This document shows positions 1 to 12,139 of a stretch of DNA of 64,000 nucleotides, piece by piece. Origin of the DNA: Malurus cyaneus samueli (lineage: Eukaryota; Chordata; Aves; Passeriformes; Maluridae). The stretch spans positions 31,363,835-31,427,834 of the forward strand of contig CM019236.1 in NCBI GenBank assembly GCA_009741485.1. The letters run 5' to 3'. A model generated the notes under the pieces. The model searched no databases. It was not told where the DNA came from and was given only the letters and a program-made list of their open reading frames with translations. The first letter of the stretch is position 1, and each line of letters opens with the position of its first letter. The translations under genes and the position numbers were made by a program.

Positions 1-1465
1 AATGCAGTTTCATTCTGCTTCATTAATCCATGGAAAGTAACGGAACTAGATTCCTAACATGGAAATGTTACCCTAAAAATGCTGCAAATTACATGTAAAT
101 AAAGATGTGTTCATATGGGTGTCAATGCATATGAGATTTATTATTAAAAAAACTCTTTCCAAAAAACTCACTATTGTTCTTTTCTTTCTAATGTATTTTT
201 CTTATCGAATTTTAGCATGGTGCTATGTTTCTGCTACGTTTGTACTTCATACATGCAAGAATTATATCTTGAATATTATGAGTAAGATGAAATGATATAT
301 GTATGGGAAAGTAAAAAATTAAAATTGAAAGAAATTAGTTTTTTAATTGCACTGAGAATGTAATGAACAGGGGAAAACAGTTTTGTGAAAAGTACATTTT
401 CATTTTCTTCTGTATATTCCTGGCAATATATATTCTCTAGGCTAAGATCCGTATTTGTTTGAAGAAAAGTGAAAGAAAGTGGGCAGTCATTTTATGCTTT
501 TAATGTGAATTAGCAGCCAGCTGATTTTAAACCACAATTTGCTTCCAGGAATGATAAAGGACTCTTATAAGGAAGCTGAGGGCTGGGCCGTTTCAGGCCC
601 AGTATTCATCAACCCTTCCATGATGAATTTCTTAAAGTCTTAAAAATTGACAGAGGACCTCATCAATTATACAATTATCTGCGAAGGAGTGTCAGTGATG
701 GATCAGGCTCGCTCGGTGGTCCAAGCAGTAGGACAAGACAATGGGCACAAATGATGGAAGTTCCACCTGAGCGAGGAGAACTTCTTTACCGGTTGGTGGC
801 AAAACATGGACAGATTGCCTGGGGAGAGTTCTGTTAGAGTCTCCTCCTTGATGTGTCGAGCGAATACACCTGTCATGGCCTGGGATGACTCTCCTGATCA
901 TGGGGGTGGAGTCATGACCCACTTTGCCTTTCAGTCTTACCTTGTGTGATTTTGTAAATTTTTAGGTCTGATATTTTCAAGGGCTAATACATCTTGATTT
1001 CTAGCACACGTGGTTTAACGAAAGCAGTTACCATGATTACCATGAATTGGTGATGTGTTTTAGCGATAAAATACTCTCTAATACTGAATATTTATTTAGT
1101 CTGTAGGACAAAGTGAATTCTAAGAAATTTGTGTTGGCACAGCCATACTTAGACCTGTCTAATCAACCTTTCTTAGGTTTTCTTTATTTTTGCATGAGGT
1201 AATGTTATCCAGGTATAATTATGGGATGTGTAGAGCTAACACTTCAGAAAACAGGGCAGATGTCTTTTGTAATGTCTATTGCACAGTCAAAGGAACCCTT
1301 AAACAAAAGTAGAGAAGATATTAACAATCCCTGTGATGGGCTACCATCTGCTCTCTCAAACAAGTTGTCCTTAGTGCTTTATAGTCCAAAGAGATTTCAG
1401 ATCAGTCAAACTGACGCTTCGTTTTACGAAGTGATTAGTTACGAATGGGTAATTTTAATCAGTTG
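1..1465 (+). repeat. Block A1, noisy direct copy of 17802-19373
   Basis: The sequence matches 17802-19373 in the same orientation from its first bases until about 1463, where A1 continues into block P while the other copy continues into unique intron sequence. A1 is shorter because of scattered single-base deletions, mostly in homopolymers and doublets. That pattern is typical of uncorrected long reads rather than evolutionary divergence. It contains a CR1 fragment and no coding sequence that I can support. The right-hand copy lies just downstream of the exon at 17633-17752, so A is probably intronic. Confidence 0.85.
566..950 (+). mobile_element. CR1 LINE 3' fragment (noisy copy)
   Basis: Reading + strand, it follows the 3' part of an avian CR1: the GAAGCTGAGGGCTGGGCC region, a stretch on a noisy form of 'ggacaagagacaatgggcac', the 'gaagttccacctgag' segment, and a tail ending in TGTGTGATTTTGTAA. 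It is the degraded counterpart of the cleaner copy at 18421-18849 and is 5'-truncated, as is usual for CR1. Confidence 0.85.
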
Positions 1466-3520
1466 AAAAAAGGAATTGGGAGTTTTAATATGGGAAACTA
1501 ACTGTTCTTACAAGAGAAGGATTTTTCAGATCTGGGTTTATATTTTTATTAGAAAAATAAGCACAAATAGGAAAGTGAATCATGGTGAAGAGTGACTTTT
1601 ACACTGTTTTGTAATTGATTTCTGAAATATAGTAGCATTGGGAATCTGGACAGGTTGGATTGATTGGGTCAATGCTGTGGATGAGTTCAACAGGTGGGTG
1701 CCAGGTCCTAGCCCTGGGGTCACACAACCCGAGCAGTGCCGAGGCTGGAGCAGAATGTGAGATGTCAGGTAGAGCGACCTGGGTGTTTGGTCAGCGCTGA
1801 ACACTGGGGCAGCTGTTCCTAGGTGGCCAAGGAAGTCTTGGCAGCATCCTGCCTGATCAGCAAACAGTTGTGGCCGCAGGGCAGGTATGTCCCTGTACCC
1901 CCCCATTCATGAGGCCACATCTCAGCCCCTGTGTTATATTTGGATCCTTTGTGGCAGAAAGACCAATGGAGGTGGGGAAAGTCTGGAGGACAAGTCTCAT
2001 GAGGAGAGGTAAGGGTAGCTGAGATATTTGCTGGAGTGCATCCAGGTGTGATTTTATGCTCTTTGCAATTTTTTGACAGAGGGTGCAGGGGATATGGGGT
2101 TGGGTCTTTTTCTTTTCTCTTGAGGAACAGCAATAGATTGAGAGGAAATGGCCCCAAGTTTTTTGCCAGGGGAGATTTAGATAGCTGTTAGGAAATTCTT
2201 CATAGGATAGGTGTGGCACGGGAAACTGGCTGGCCCAGGACTATAGGTTGCACCATTCCTGGAGTTGTGAGAGATAAAAGATATGGCTTAGGCTGTTTGT
2301 GGTGGATGCATCTAATAGTTGGTACTAGACCATTTTAAAGACTTCTCTTCCACTTAAGCAATTCTATGATTTATTAACTATATCATAGATTTACTTCATT
2401 AAAATACACAGTAGACACTATATTTCAAAGTAAATTAAATGATTTTTTATCTGTTCTCTTTTCTATATACTTTATACTATTTGGACATTTTTTTCTCAAT
2501 CCTGTTAATACTATTTTATAAGTATCGCTATTTCAAGAACGATATTATTTGTAGATAAGGATTTGTCCAAAAAGAATATGTGTCCCACACGAGCTTCTTT
2601 TTCTGGAACATGTTTTTTATCTATGATTCTATCTATCTCAAAATAGAATTAATAATCAGTGGGTTCTCACAATGTTTATATATGGTAAGCAACTTATATA
2701 TATCTCTTACTCCTGTAAAATCTATCCTCTATCTTGAAATTACTATCTATCTAACAACCAGAAGAATTTATTAATATAGTGCCCCCTATTCACTGACTAG
2801 AGGTATGTATATTCAAAGGAATATTCTATATAATCATTAGCTTTAATATCTATTATCTATCTATACCCTCTCTTCCTCTATCCTCTATATGTTAATCTTC
2901 TCTCTAGTCAGTGTCCTAATTTCACTGCTTATCTTATAATTATTCTATTCTCTCATCGTCAGGAGGACTCTCCTCTCTCTATATATCTATCTCTATTTAT
3001 GATGCAAGGCCAAATCTATCTCTATCTCTCTACTATCTCTCTCTATCTAATATCATTTCTGACAGGTCTCTTAGCTAGAATAATTAGTAGGATCATGCAT
3101 ATATCTATCACCTGCTTCTCTGGAAGTTATATATATATCTAAGATATAGCCGCAGACAGTGACATGCTGTGGGAAAATTTAACAATTGCAGCTTATTTGA
3201 GTAAAACCATTATTCTATCGTATCTTATATATTATTATATATCTTCTCTATCTTCTCTCGATTAGTAGTATCTATTTGTATATAACCCAGTCTCAGTGTT
3301 AGATATATCTTATATAATTATCATCTTCTATCTATTCTATCTATATATTTTTTATAAATTATTTATATATATATATATATTATATATTGATAATATCTTA
3401 TCACTAATCATATATCTATTGGGTATATCCCTATATCTGAATGACTTCCAAATATGTTTTGACATAATAACATAGAATCTGTGCTGAAAAATCTTCTAGT
3501 ATCTATTATATCCAGATATA
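1466..3520 (+). repeat. Block P1, degraded copy of block P
   Basis: From 'gggagttttaatatgggaaa' onward this matches 6128-8164 directly and the reverse complement of about 9820-12060. The A-P junction at 1466 occurs nowhere else in the window, so it is a likely mis-join. The first 1.1 kb is readable with many indels. From about 2600 the copy is broken up by TATCTA-like insertions. Matching islands persist, for example around 3147-3190 (compare 7920-7970) and 3430-3510 (reverse complement of 9820-9885). Confidence 0.8.
1650..2378 (+). mobile_element. CR1 LINE 3' fragment in P1
   Basis: It follows the CR1 3' order: a 'gggtgccaggtcct' segment, 'ggtggccaaggaagtcttgg', 'gaggccacatctcagcccc', 'gtctggaggacaagtctcat', a stretch on 'ggaaatggccccaagtt', a 'ggggagatttaga' segment, and the terminal AATTCTATGATTTATT. 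It is 5'-truncated. It carries more indels than the copies at 6290-7003 and 11113-11880, which derive from the same insertion. Confidence 0.85.
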
Positions 3521-3620
3521 TATCTATCTATCTTTTTATATCTACCTATCATCTCTATATATTCTAGTATCTATATAATATACTATATTGTTCTAACATC
3601 TTATATAACTCCTCTTCACT
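2600..3620. repeat. TATC/TATA-rich low-complexity stretch over P1
   Basis: The sequence is dominated by irregular TATCTATC, CTCTATCT and TATATATA runs interleaved with islands that match block P (gccccctatt near 2780, GCCGCAGACAGTG near 3150, a mirrored TTCCAAATATG...TTTTGACA near 3445). A true (TATC)n microsatellite would not alternate with single-copy islands in this way. I infer a chimeric or corrupted consensus. No gene is visible. Confidence 0.7.
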
Positions 3621-4689
3621 ACGCTTTCTGGATCTCTGCGGAGGAATGAAAAGTGTTCAGAATGATTAACAGTTGCAGAATTGGGCTGTAATGTTTCTGC
3701 ATATTTTAAATTCTTACGTGGACTTTGGTAAAGAAACAGCTTTCGAAATTTAGATTTGCACCCAGACTATAATTCTTTCTGAGTTTGGAGCCTGTTGTAG
3801 AACTTGAATCCCCCTCTACCTATCCCTCTTCTAACTGTAATTTGGGGAAAAGAAAAAGATTTTTTTTATCAGCACTGCAGCACAAACCATGGCAGATAAA
3901 AGGCAATTATATAATTTTCTTATTTCAGAATTCCCTATGAGATTTTTTTAAACAATTTATTGAGCCACTAGTGGTAGGAATCAAGTTAATTTGACAGCTA
4001 GCAGCTGCTTATACACTCCTTTGAGTCTTCTGGGTGCTTTTCATTCTTGCATGATTGGCAGGGCTGAGGATGCAGTAAAGCTCTTGTTACCCCTAAGAAA
4101 GTGTGGCACTCTTTCTCTTGAAAGTGTGGGCAGTAAAGTCGAATGTTTATGAAGAATAATTCGTGTTGAAATACATGCAATACAAGTTGTTACGGTGTTT
4201 GGAGTCAAGTTTAGTCTAAAAAAAAGATAATGTACAGTAACTTGGGTTGTTAAAAGACTGCATTCCTCATCCCTCACTATAAATGCCACTGCCACCCTTT
4301 CTGATAATTAATACCTTTAATTCTGTCACTGTTTTTCTATTTTAATTTGTTTCTGTAAAGAAAAGCAGAAGATTCATACTTCTAGTTAGCAAAGTAATCC
4401 TTCTTGTAAAAAAAAACCTGTAGGCTCTTGGTAAAAAAAAAAAATAGCAAACTTAATGAAATTGCTTTTAAGTTTTATCAGAGAAGTATTTTTAATAAAC
4501 CAGTACAAATTTATTCGCCCCTACTTTTGATGTTAGTGATATTTTTCTGTGTACTTTTGATATATACAAATAAAAGCTTCAACTGCACAGCATCACATTG
4601 AAATTACTCCTGGAATGTGCCTAATAGTCATTCATAACTATTTGAGGACACTTTTGGTATTTCTGCTTTGTGAGTGAGATGCTTTGAAT

Positions 4690-4760
4690 TCCTCTGCTGG
4701 AGAAGTGATAAATCTCTGCTGAGAAAGGTGATTTGAAATCTCTGCTGAGAAAGGTGATAG
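4690..4760. repeat. Short tandem repeat, about 3 x 20-26 bp
   Basis: Three imperfect units contain 'ctctgctgagaaaggtgat' or a close variant. The mirrored copy at about 13430-13500 shows the same three units in reverse complement, so the array belongs to block Q. Confidence 0.8.
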
Positions 4761-5189
4761 CAAGCTACTATGATTATTTGCATCAGATTCCAGGGCTGTG
4801 TTGTTACCTGTTCCTTGCAAAATCAGCAAATATTACTATTGCACCTTGTAACAAATAATTATTAATAATTTACTTTATTGCGTCACAGCAAAATTCCTGA
4901 AGCTATTCCCTCGTGGGACAGTATATAAGTGCAAGAACATTAGTTTTGACTAGGATACATCCTTTCATCCTTTGTTTTATGTTTTTTATTTTCTAATTGT
5001 GTATTTATCGCCTGTTTCCTCAAGTTTCTGCATTATGGGCTCACACCCACTGGATCCAATGGAACAACTCATTTTTTGCATTGTTTTAAGAGAGATGAAA
5101 ACTGAGCTATGGAAGAACATTGCTTAGATATTTGCTGGAATTTTTTCTCATGTCAATTTCATAAAGGGCTTCTTTGCAATTTGTCAGTT

Positions 5190-5236
5190 GAGCACCTGAA
5201 TACCCAGGTGCTCACACCTGATACCCAGGTGCTCTC
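5190..5236. repeat. Hairpin-forming tandem repeat
   Basis: GAGCACCTG and CAGGTGCTC form a perfect 9-bp inverted repeat around a 6-base AATACC loop. The second half is then repeated in tandem as 'acacctg(a)atacccaggtgctc'. The same element occurs at 8572-8617 and, inverted, at 12941-12986. Confidence 0.8.
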
Positions 5237-6127
5237 ACACTGAGAAACTTCATTGCTGTGCTGTTGAATTTCATGTGCACTAGTGAAACCTCATTTCAAT
5301 GTTGATTGCAAATTCTTGAAAAGCCCTGTATTGAACACTGGTGATTGCTGCTCCTAAAGGTCAGATTTCTGTCAGTCTACTCTTTCTTTGTATAGTTTGC
5401 TCACTGCTTAAGAATGGTTACTATGGGTTGTTTTTGGAAATCTTTTCTGATCTTTTCTGATCATAAACTGAACGAAGATGATGAGAGATATGATGGCTTA
5501 TTATGATAAAATAGTTTTCCTGAGGGAATGAATGATCATATATATGTAGCTAGTTTCAGGAAACTTGAAAAATGGAAAACAGTCTTTCCAATCATTATTC
5601 CATTTTACTGACACTCATCTTTAATGGATTGATTCCAACTCTCTCAGTAAGGATGACCATATTACAATTTCTACTTGAGCAAAGTTTTATCAGATGATGT
5701 ATAAATTAAAGCAAACCCAGAGTGAACTACTACTCAAAGCAGAAAAGTATTTTATATAAATCAAGCAGAAAGTAACCTTCTTTAGACGTCTACATACTTT
5801 GCGTCCATTTTTCAAACTTATCATTCATATTTGTAAAATGAAAAAAAAAAAACAAGCTTGCATTACTGCTGCTCTTTTTTTTTTATTTTCTTATTTTCTT
5901 CCTTTATCTTCAGTATCCTGATACCTTTTTTTTGACTACTTAGCTCTATCTCTTCTTTCTGAATAGGTGTCTCTGATGCCTATTTCCACCTATGTAATTA
6001 GCAGTTGTCAGAGCATTGCTGTTAATATAGTAGACAGTTAAACTTTAAAGTTAGCAGTGATTTATTGAGATTATTGATATTGCATATGCATTTTGAACCA
6101 AGAGATTTCATTTATTTTGAAAAACAG

Positions 6128-8164
6128 ATTGGAGTTTTAATACTGGGAAACTAACTGTTCTTACAAGAGAAGGATTTTCAGAATCTGGGTATATTTTTAT
6201 AGAAACAAATAAGCAATAGGAAAGTGATCATTGGTGAGAAGTGACTCTTTACACTGTTGTAATTTGATTTCTGAAATTGTACATTGGATCTGGACAGGTT
6301 GGATTGTGGGTCAATGCAGTGGATGAGGTTCAACAGGCTGGGTGCCAGGTCCTGCCTGGGGTCACACAACCCGGCAGTGCAGAGGCTGGGCAGAATGGTG
6401 GAGTATGTCGGTAGAAGGACCTGGGGCTGTTGGTCAGCAGCTGAACATGAGGCAGCTGTTCCCAGGTGGCCAAGAAGTCTTGGCAGCATCCTGGCCTGGA
6501 TCAGCAACAGTGTGGCCGCAGGGCAGGTATTGTCCCCTGTCCCCCCATTATGAGGCCACATCTCAAGCCCTGTGTTAATTTTGGATCCTTTGTGGCAGGA
6601 AAGACATGGAGGTGGGAAAGGTCTGGAGGACAAGTCTCATGAGGAGGGTAAGGGTAGCTGAGAGTATTTAGCTGGAGTCTCAGGTTGATTTTTGTCTTTG
6701 CATTTGACAGAAGGGTGCAGGGATATGGGGGTTGGTCTCTTCTCTTGGGAACAGCAATGATGAGAGGAATGGCCCCAGTTTTGCCAGGGGAGATTTAGAT
6801 TAGCTGTTAGGAAATTCTCATAGGAGGTTGATGCACGGGAACTGGCTGCCAGGGACATGGTTGAGTCACCATCCTGGAGGTATGTGAGAGATAAAATGAT
6901 ATGGCACTTAGGGACTTGGTTTGTGGTGGACTTGGCAGTGCTGTATTAATAGTTGGACTAGACATTTTAAAGATCTTTCCAACTTAACAATTCTATGATT
7001 TTATTAAATATATCATTAGATTTGCTGATCACAAGTGTTTAAAATTACAAGTAGACACTATTATTTCAAAGTAAAATAAAAGAACTGATTTCCTTTCTTG
7101 AAATAACTTTTACTATTTGGACATTTTTTTGCCAATCCTGAGTTGAAACATTTTTATAAAGTACGGGCTATTTCAAGAACGTATTTATTTGTAAGATAAG
7201 GATTTGTCCAAAAAGAATATGTGTCACCAACACGGCTTCTTTTTCTTTGGGGAACATGTGTGTTTCCTCTTCAGATACCTCTGAGGATTCTTCATTGCTA
7301 TGACTCAATAATGTAAGAATAATATCAGTGGGTGTTTCTCACAATGTTATCCACAAGACAGGAAGCTAACTATAAATTTTAAAACCCTACTCCTGTAAAA
7401 CTATTCCTTTTATGGGATTTTTTTTCTTGTGTTCTTTTTTATTTAAAGTCTTGAAAGTTACAGCAGAGGACCTCAAAGCAACCAGAAGAATTAGGTGCCC
7501 CCTATTTCACTACTAGAGGCAAGCATTTTACATCAAAGAAAACATCTATTATATTTAGGAGCATGTAGTTTAGATTGACAGACTCTTAATTCTTCACATT
7601 ACCCGCTTCATATAAAGATATTCCCATTCGCCCCGTAAGTTAATTAGATCATCTTCCTCTAGTCAGCCCATTATAATTGCACTAGCTTTACAGAAGCTCT
7701 GATCTCAGTTCCCAGCTGTCAGGGAGGACTGCCTCCTCCCAAAAAGCACTCACTTGTAGGGAGTGGCAAGGCAAATCTGTACTTCATTCTCCCACTGGAC
7801 CCCACAAAATCATGTTACTGACAGGCCCTTTGAACTTCTCAGCTAGAATAAGTAGAGACAGCATAACTATGTCACCTGGCTATCACGGAAGGATGAGTAG
7901 AAGAAATAATCATAATGAAAGCCGCAGACAGTGGACATTTGCTTTGTAAAATTTAACAATTGCAGCTATTGTGAGTAATAACAGTCCAAGCACTGTGGTT
8001 ATCTTGAATGAGGAAATTCTGTGTCCACTGCTCCTGATTAGAGTATCATATAGTATCTGATATAGTACCCATGTCTCAGGTAGAGGAACACAAAAAGACA
8101 CATTTCTGGAGCATAAATCAGTATCTCATATGAATAAATTATTTAATGATAAATAGATAATAAA
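6128..8164 (+). repeat. Block P2
   Basis: This is the reverse complement of about 9975-12060 and a cleaner version of P1. With Q1 it forms one continuous inverted copy (3623-8164) of 9975-14570. It contains a CR1 fragment and otherwise intron-like sequence. It ends at a single undetermined base at 8165, directly before a second copy of part of Q. Confidence 0.85.
6290..7003 (+). mobile_element. CR1 LINE 3' fragment in P2
   Basis: Ordered CR1 3' segments are clear: 'gggtgccaggtcctgcctgg', 'aacatgaggcagctgttccc', 'ggtggccaagaagtcttgg', 'tggcctggatcagcaacag', 'gtctggaggacaagtctcat', 'tggttgagtcaccatcctgg', and the terminal ACAATTCTATGATTTTATT. It is 5'-truncated near 6290 and has no reverse-transcriptase ORF. 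Confidence 0.9.
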
Positions 8165-8165
8165 N
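8165..8165. other. Single undetermined base at a block junction
   Basis: One N lies exactly between the end of P2 and the start of the partial Q2 copy. This marks a join made during assembly or gap filling. Confidence 0.9.
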
Positions 8166-9422
8166 TTGTTACCTGTTCCTTGCAAAATCAGCAAAATATT
8201 ACTATTGCACCTTGCTAACAAATAATTATTAATAATTTACTTTATTGCTGGTCACAGCAAAATTCCTGAAGCTATTCCCTCGTGGGACAGTAATAAAGTG
8301 CAAGAAAACTTAGTTTTGACTAGGATACATCCTTTCATCCTTTGTTTTATGTTCATTCTCTTATTTTCTAATTGTGTATTTATCAGCCTGTTTCCTCAAA
8401 GATTTCTGCATTATGGGCTCACACCCACTGGATCCAATGGAACAACTCATTTTTTGCATTGTTTTAAGAGAGATGAAAACTGAGCTAAAATGAGAAGAAC
8501 ATTGCTTAGATATTTGCTGGAATTTTTTCTCATGTCAATTTCATAAAGGGCTTCTTTGCAATTTGTCAGTTGAGCACCTGAATACCCAGGTGCTCACACC
8601 TGAATACCCAGGTGCTCTCACACTGAGAAACTTCATTGCTGTGCTGTTGAATTTCATGTGCACTAGTGAAACCTCATTTACAATGTTGATTGCAAATTCT
8701 TGAAAAGCCCTGTATTGAACACTGGTGATTGCTGCTCCTAAAGGTCAGATTTCTGTCAGTCTACTCTTTCTTTGTATAGTTTGCTCACTGCTTAAGAATG
8801 GTTACTATGGGTTGTTTTTGGAAATCTTTTCTGATCTTTTCTGATCATAAACTGAACGAAGATAGATGAGAGATATGATGGCTGTATTATGATAAAATAG
8901 TTTTCCTGAGGGAATGAAATGATCATATATATGTAGCTAGTCTTCAAGGAAAACTTGAAAAATGGAAAACAGTCTTTCCAATCATTATTCCATTTTACTG
9001 ACACTCATCTTTAATGGATTGATTCCAACTCTCTCAGTAAGGATGACCATATTACAATATTCTACTTGAGCAAAGTTTTATCAGATGATGTATAAATTAA
9101 AGCAAACCCAGAGTGAACTACTACTCAAAGCAGAAAAGTATTTTATATAAATCAAGCAGAAAGTAACCTTCTTTAGACGTCTACATACAATTATGAGAGA
9201 TGCTCTGACAACTGCTAATTACATAGGTGGAAATAGGCATCAGAGACACCTATTCAGAAAGAAGAGATAGAGCTAAGTAGTCAAAAAAAAGGTATTCAGG
9301 ATACTGAAGATAAAGGAAGAAGATAAGAAAATAAAAAAAAAAAAAAAGAGAGCAGTAATGCAAGCTTGTTTTTTTTTTCATTTTACAAATATGATGATAA
9401 AGTATTGAAAATGGACTGCAAA
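8166..9422 (+). repeat. Block Q2, partial, with inverted tail
   Basis: 8166-9188 repeats 4800-5797 directly. At about 9189-9202 the orientation flips, and 9202-9422 is a direct copy of 12150-12368, that is, the reverse complement of the end of Q1. The sequence then stops at the N gap in the middle of the copied stretch ('ggactgcaa'). Direct and inverted pieces of one block ending at a gap indicate mis-joined contig ends. Confidence 0.85.
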
Positions 9423-9447
9423 NNNNNNNNNNNNNNNNNNNNNNNNN
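9423..9447. other. Assembly gap of 25 N
   Basis: Exactly 25 Ns, the same length as the gap at 35182-35206. The fixed size suggests a placeholder gap. The true distance is unknown. Confidence 0.98.
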
Positions 9448-9819
9448 TTTAGGAATATATGTATAAGCCACCTGAGAAACTGTTGTTTTGCAGTGATTGA
9501 CTAACCAACTACTATCAAAATATCCTAGTTACAATTATATGTTTTGACAGATTTTAGAAATAAATACTAGAAGCAAATACACATCATTCTTCAAGCTCTC
9601 ACCTTTTTTCCCCCTTTCCTTGCTCAAGCCAAATAATTTTTTAAAGGTATAAAATGAAATGTTTGAAGTCAGTGAAATATCAGGGAAGGTTTCGAAACAT
9701 GTCAGAACATTGTTCTTTCATCAGACTAACTCTAAAGAATTCTACTACAGGTGAAATATCCAAAAAGGTGTTAAAAAACCAGGAATAGGGACTGTATTAT
9801 CTCTGGAATCTCTGGAAAT
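9448..9819. other. Unique non-coding stretch
   Basis: AT-rich sequence after the gap. I see no ORF, repeat family or RNA gene here. It leads into the inverted block P. Confidence 0.6.
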
Positions 9820-12060
9820 CTAGAAGATTTTTCAGCACTTGTCATATGTCATATATATGTCAAAACATATTTGGAAGGTCATCAGTTTGAGAGAATAGCA
9901 CATCTTACCAAAATAAAAGTACTATTTGGCAACAAATGACCACAACATTAGTGTGATAGTATATAACAGTTTTATTTATTATCTATTTATCATAAATAAT
10001 TTATTCATATGAGATACTGATTTATGCTCCAGAAATGTGTCTTTTGTGTTCCTCTACCTGAGACATGGGTACTATATCAGATACTATATGATACTCTAAT
10101 CAGGAGCAGTGGACACAGAATTTCCTCATTCAAGATAACCACAGTGCTTGGACTGTTATTACTCACAATAGCTGCAATTGTTAATTTTACAAAGCAAATG
10201 TCACTGTCTGCGGCTTTCATTATGATATTTCTTCTACTCATCCTTCCGTGATAGCCAGTGACATAGTTATGCTGTCTCTACTTATTCTAGCTGAGAAGTT
10301 CAAAGGGCCTGTCAGTAACATGATTTTGTGGGTCCAGTGGGAGAATGAAGTACAGATTTGCCTTGCCACTCCCTACAAGTGAGTGCTTTTTGGGAGGAGG
10401 CAGTCCTCCCTGACAGCTGGAACTGAGATCAGAGCTTCTGTAAAGCTAGTGCAATTATAATGGCTGACTAGAGGAAGATGATCTAATTAACTTACGCGGG
10501 CGATGGGAATATCTTATATGAAGCGGTAATGTGAAGAATTAAGAGTCTGTCAATCTAAACTACATGCTCCTAAATATAATAGATGTTTCTTTGATGTAAA
10601 ATGCTTGCCTCTAGTAGTGAAATAGGGGGCACCTAATTCTTCTGGTTGCTTTGAGGTCCTCTGCTGTAACTTCAAGACTTTAAATAAAAAAGAACACAAG
10701 AAAAAAAATCCCATAAAAGGAATAGTTTTACAGGAGTAGGGTTTTAAAATTTATAGTTAGCTTCCTGTCTTGTGGATAACATTGTGAGAAACACCCACTG
10801 ATATTATTCTTACATTATTGAGTCATAGCAATGAAGAATCCTCAGAGGTACTGAAGGGAAACACACATGTTCCCCAAAGAAAAAGAGCCGTGTTGGTGAC
10901 ACATATTCTTTTTGGACAAATCCTTATCTTACAAATAAATACGTTCTTGAAATAGCCGTACTTATAAAAAATGTTTCAACTCAGGATTGGCAAAAAAATG
11001 TCCAAATAGTAAAGTTATTCAAGAAAAGGAAATCAGTTCTTTTATTTTACTTTGAAATAATAGTGTCTACTTGTAATTTTAAACACTTGTGATCAGCAAA
11101 TCTAATGATATATTATAAAATCATAGAATGTTAAGTTGGAAGAGATCTTTAAAATTGTCTAGTCCAACTTATTAATACAGCACTGCCAAGTCCACCACTA
11201 AACCAAGTCCCTAAGTGCCATATCTATTTTATCTCTCACATACCTCCAGGGATGGTGACTCAACCATGTCCCTGGGCAGCCAGTTCCCGTGCTCATCAAC
11301 CCTTCCTATGGAATTTTTCCTAACAGCTAATCTAAATCTCCCCTGGCAAAACTTGGGGCCATTTCCTCTCATCCTATTGCTTGTTCCCCAAGAGAAGAGA
11401 CCAACCCCCATATCCCTGCACCCTTCTGTCAAATTGCAAAGATCAATAAAATCACACCTGAGACTCCTCCAGGCCAAATACTCTCAGCTACCCTTACCCT
11501 CTCCTCATGAGACTTGTGCTCCAGACCTTTCCCACCTCCATGTTCTTTCCTGCCACAAAGGATCCAAATTTAACACAGGGCTTGAGAATGTGGCCTCATA
11601 AGTTGGGGGTACAGGGGACAATACCTGCCCTGCTGGCCACACGTTGCTGATCAGGCCAGGATGCTGCCAAGACTTCTTGCCACCTGGGAACAGCTGCCTC
11701 ATGTTCAGCTGCTGACCAACAGCCCAGCCTTTTCTACCTGACATACTCCACCATTCTGCCCAGCCTCGGCACTGCCTGGGGTTGTGTGACCCCAGGCAGG
11801 ACCTGGCACCCAGCCTTGTTGAACCTCATCCACTGGCATTGACCCACAATCCAACCTGTCCAGATCCCAATCTACTAATTTCAGAAATCAAATTACAAAC
11901 AGTGTAAGAGTCACTTCTTCACCAATGATTCACTTTCCTATTTTGTTATTTTGTTTCTATAAAAATATACCCAGATTCTGAAAATTCCTTCTCTTGTAAA
12001 GAACAGTTAGTTTCCCAGTATTAAAACTCCAATCTGTTTTTCAAAATAAATGAATCTCTT
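9820..12060 (-). repeat. Block P3, inverted copy of P1 and P2
   Basis: Reverse complement of 6128-8164, and of P1 over a longer span: 9820-9885 is matched in P1 but not in P2. Base quality looks similar to P2. Together with Q3 it is probably the genuine arrangement, because it runs on into unique sequence and an exon. Confidence 0.85.
11113..11880 (-). mobile_element. CR1 LINE 3' fragment in P3
   Basis: On the + strand it starts with the reversed CR1 tail 'aaaatcatagaatgttaagt' and runs through 'cctccagggatggtgactca', 'tctcctcatgagacttg' and 'caggcaggacctggcaccca'. It is the same insertion as at 1650-2378 and 6290-7003, in opposite orientation. Confidence 0.9.
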
Positions 12061-12139
12061 GGTTCAAAATGCATATGCAATATCAAATCTCAATAAATCA
12101 CTGCTAATCTTTAAAGTTTAACTGTCTACTATATAACAG

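Larger units (their letters stand above)
3623..5995 (+). repeat. Block Q1
   Basis: This is the reverse complement of 12140-14570, starting at the GCTTTCTGGATCTCTGCGGA end. Its middle part (4800-5797) is repeated directly at 8166-9188. It is AT-rich and intron-like, with small tandem repeats at 4690-4760 and a hairpin at 5190-5236. I see no supportable coding sequence. Confidence 0.85.

Noticed and set aside
2600..3620. GATA-family microsatellite, as on some sex chromosomes
   Set aside because: Runs are irregular and interrupted by single-copy islands; a corrupted consensus is the simpler reading.
6178..6633. 151-codon - strand ORF and overlapping + strand ORFs
   Set aside because: All lie in a CR1 3' fragment and are antisense or frame shadows of it.
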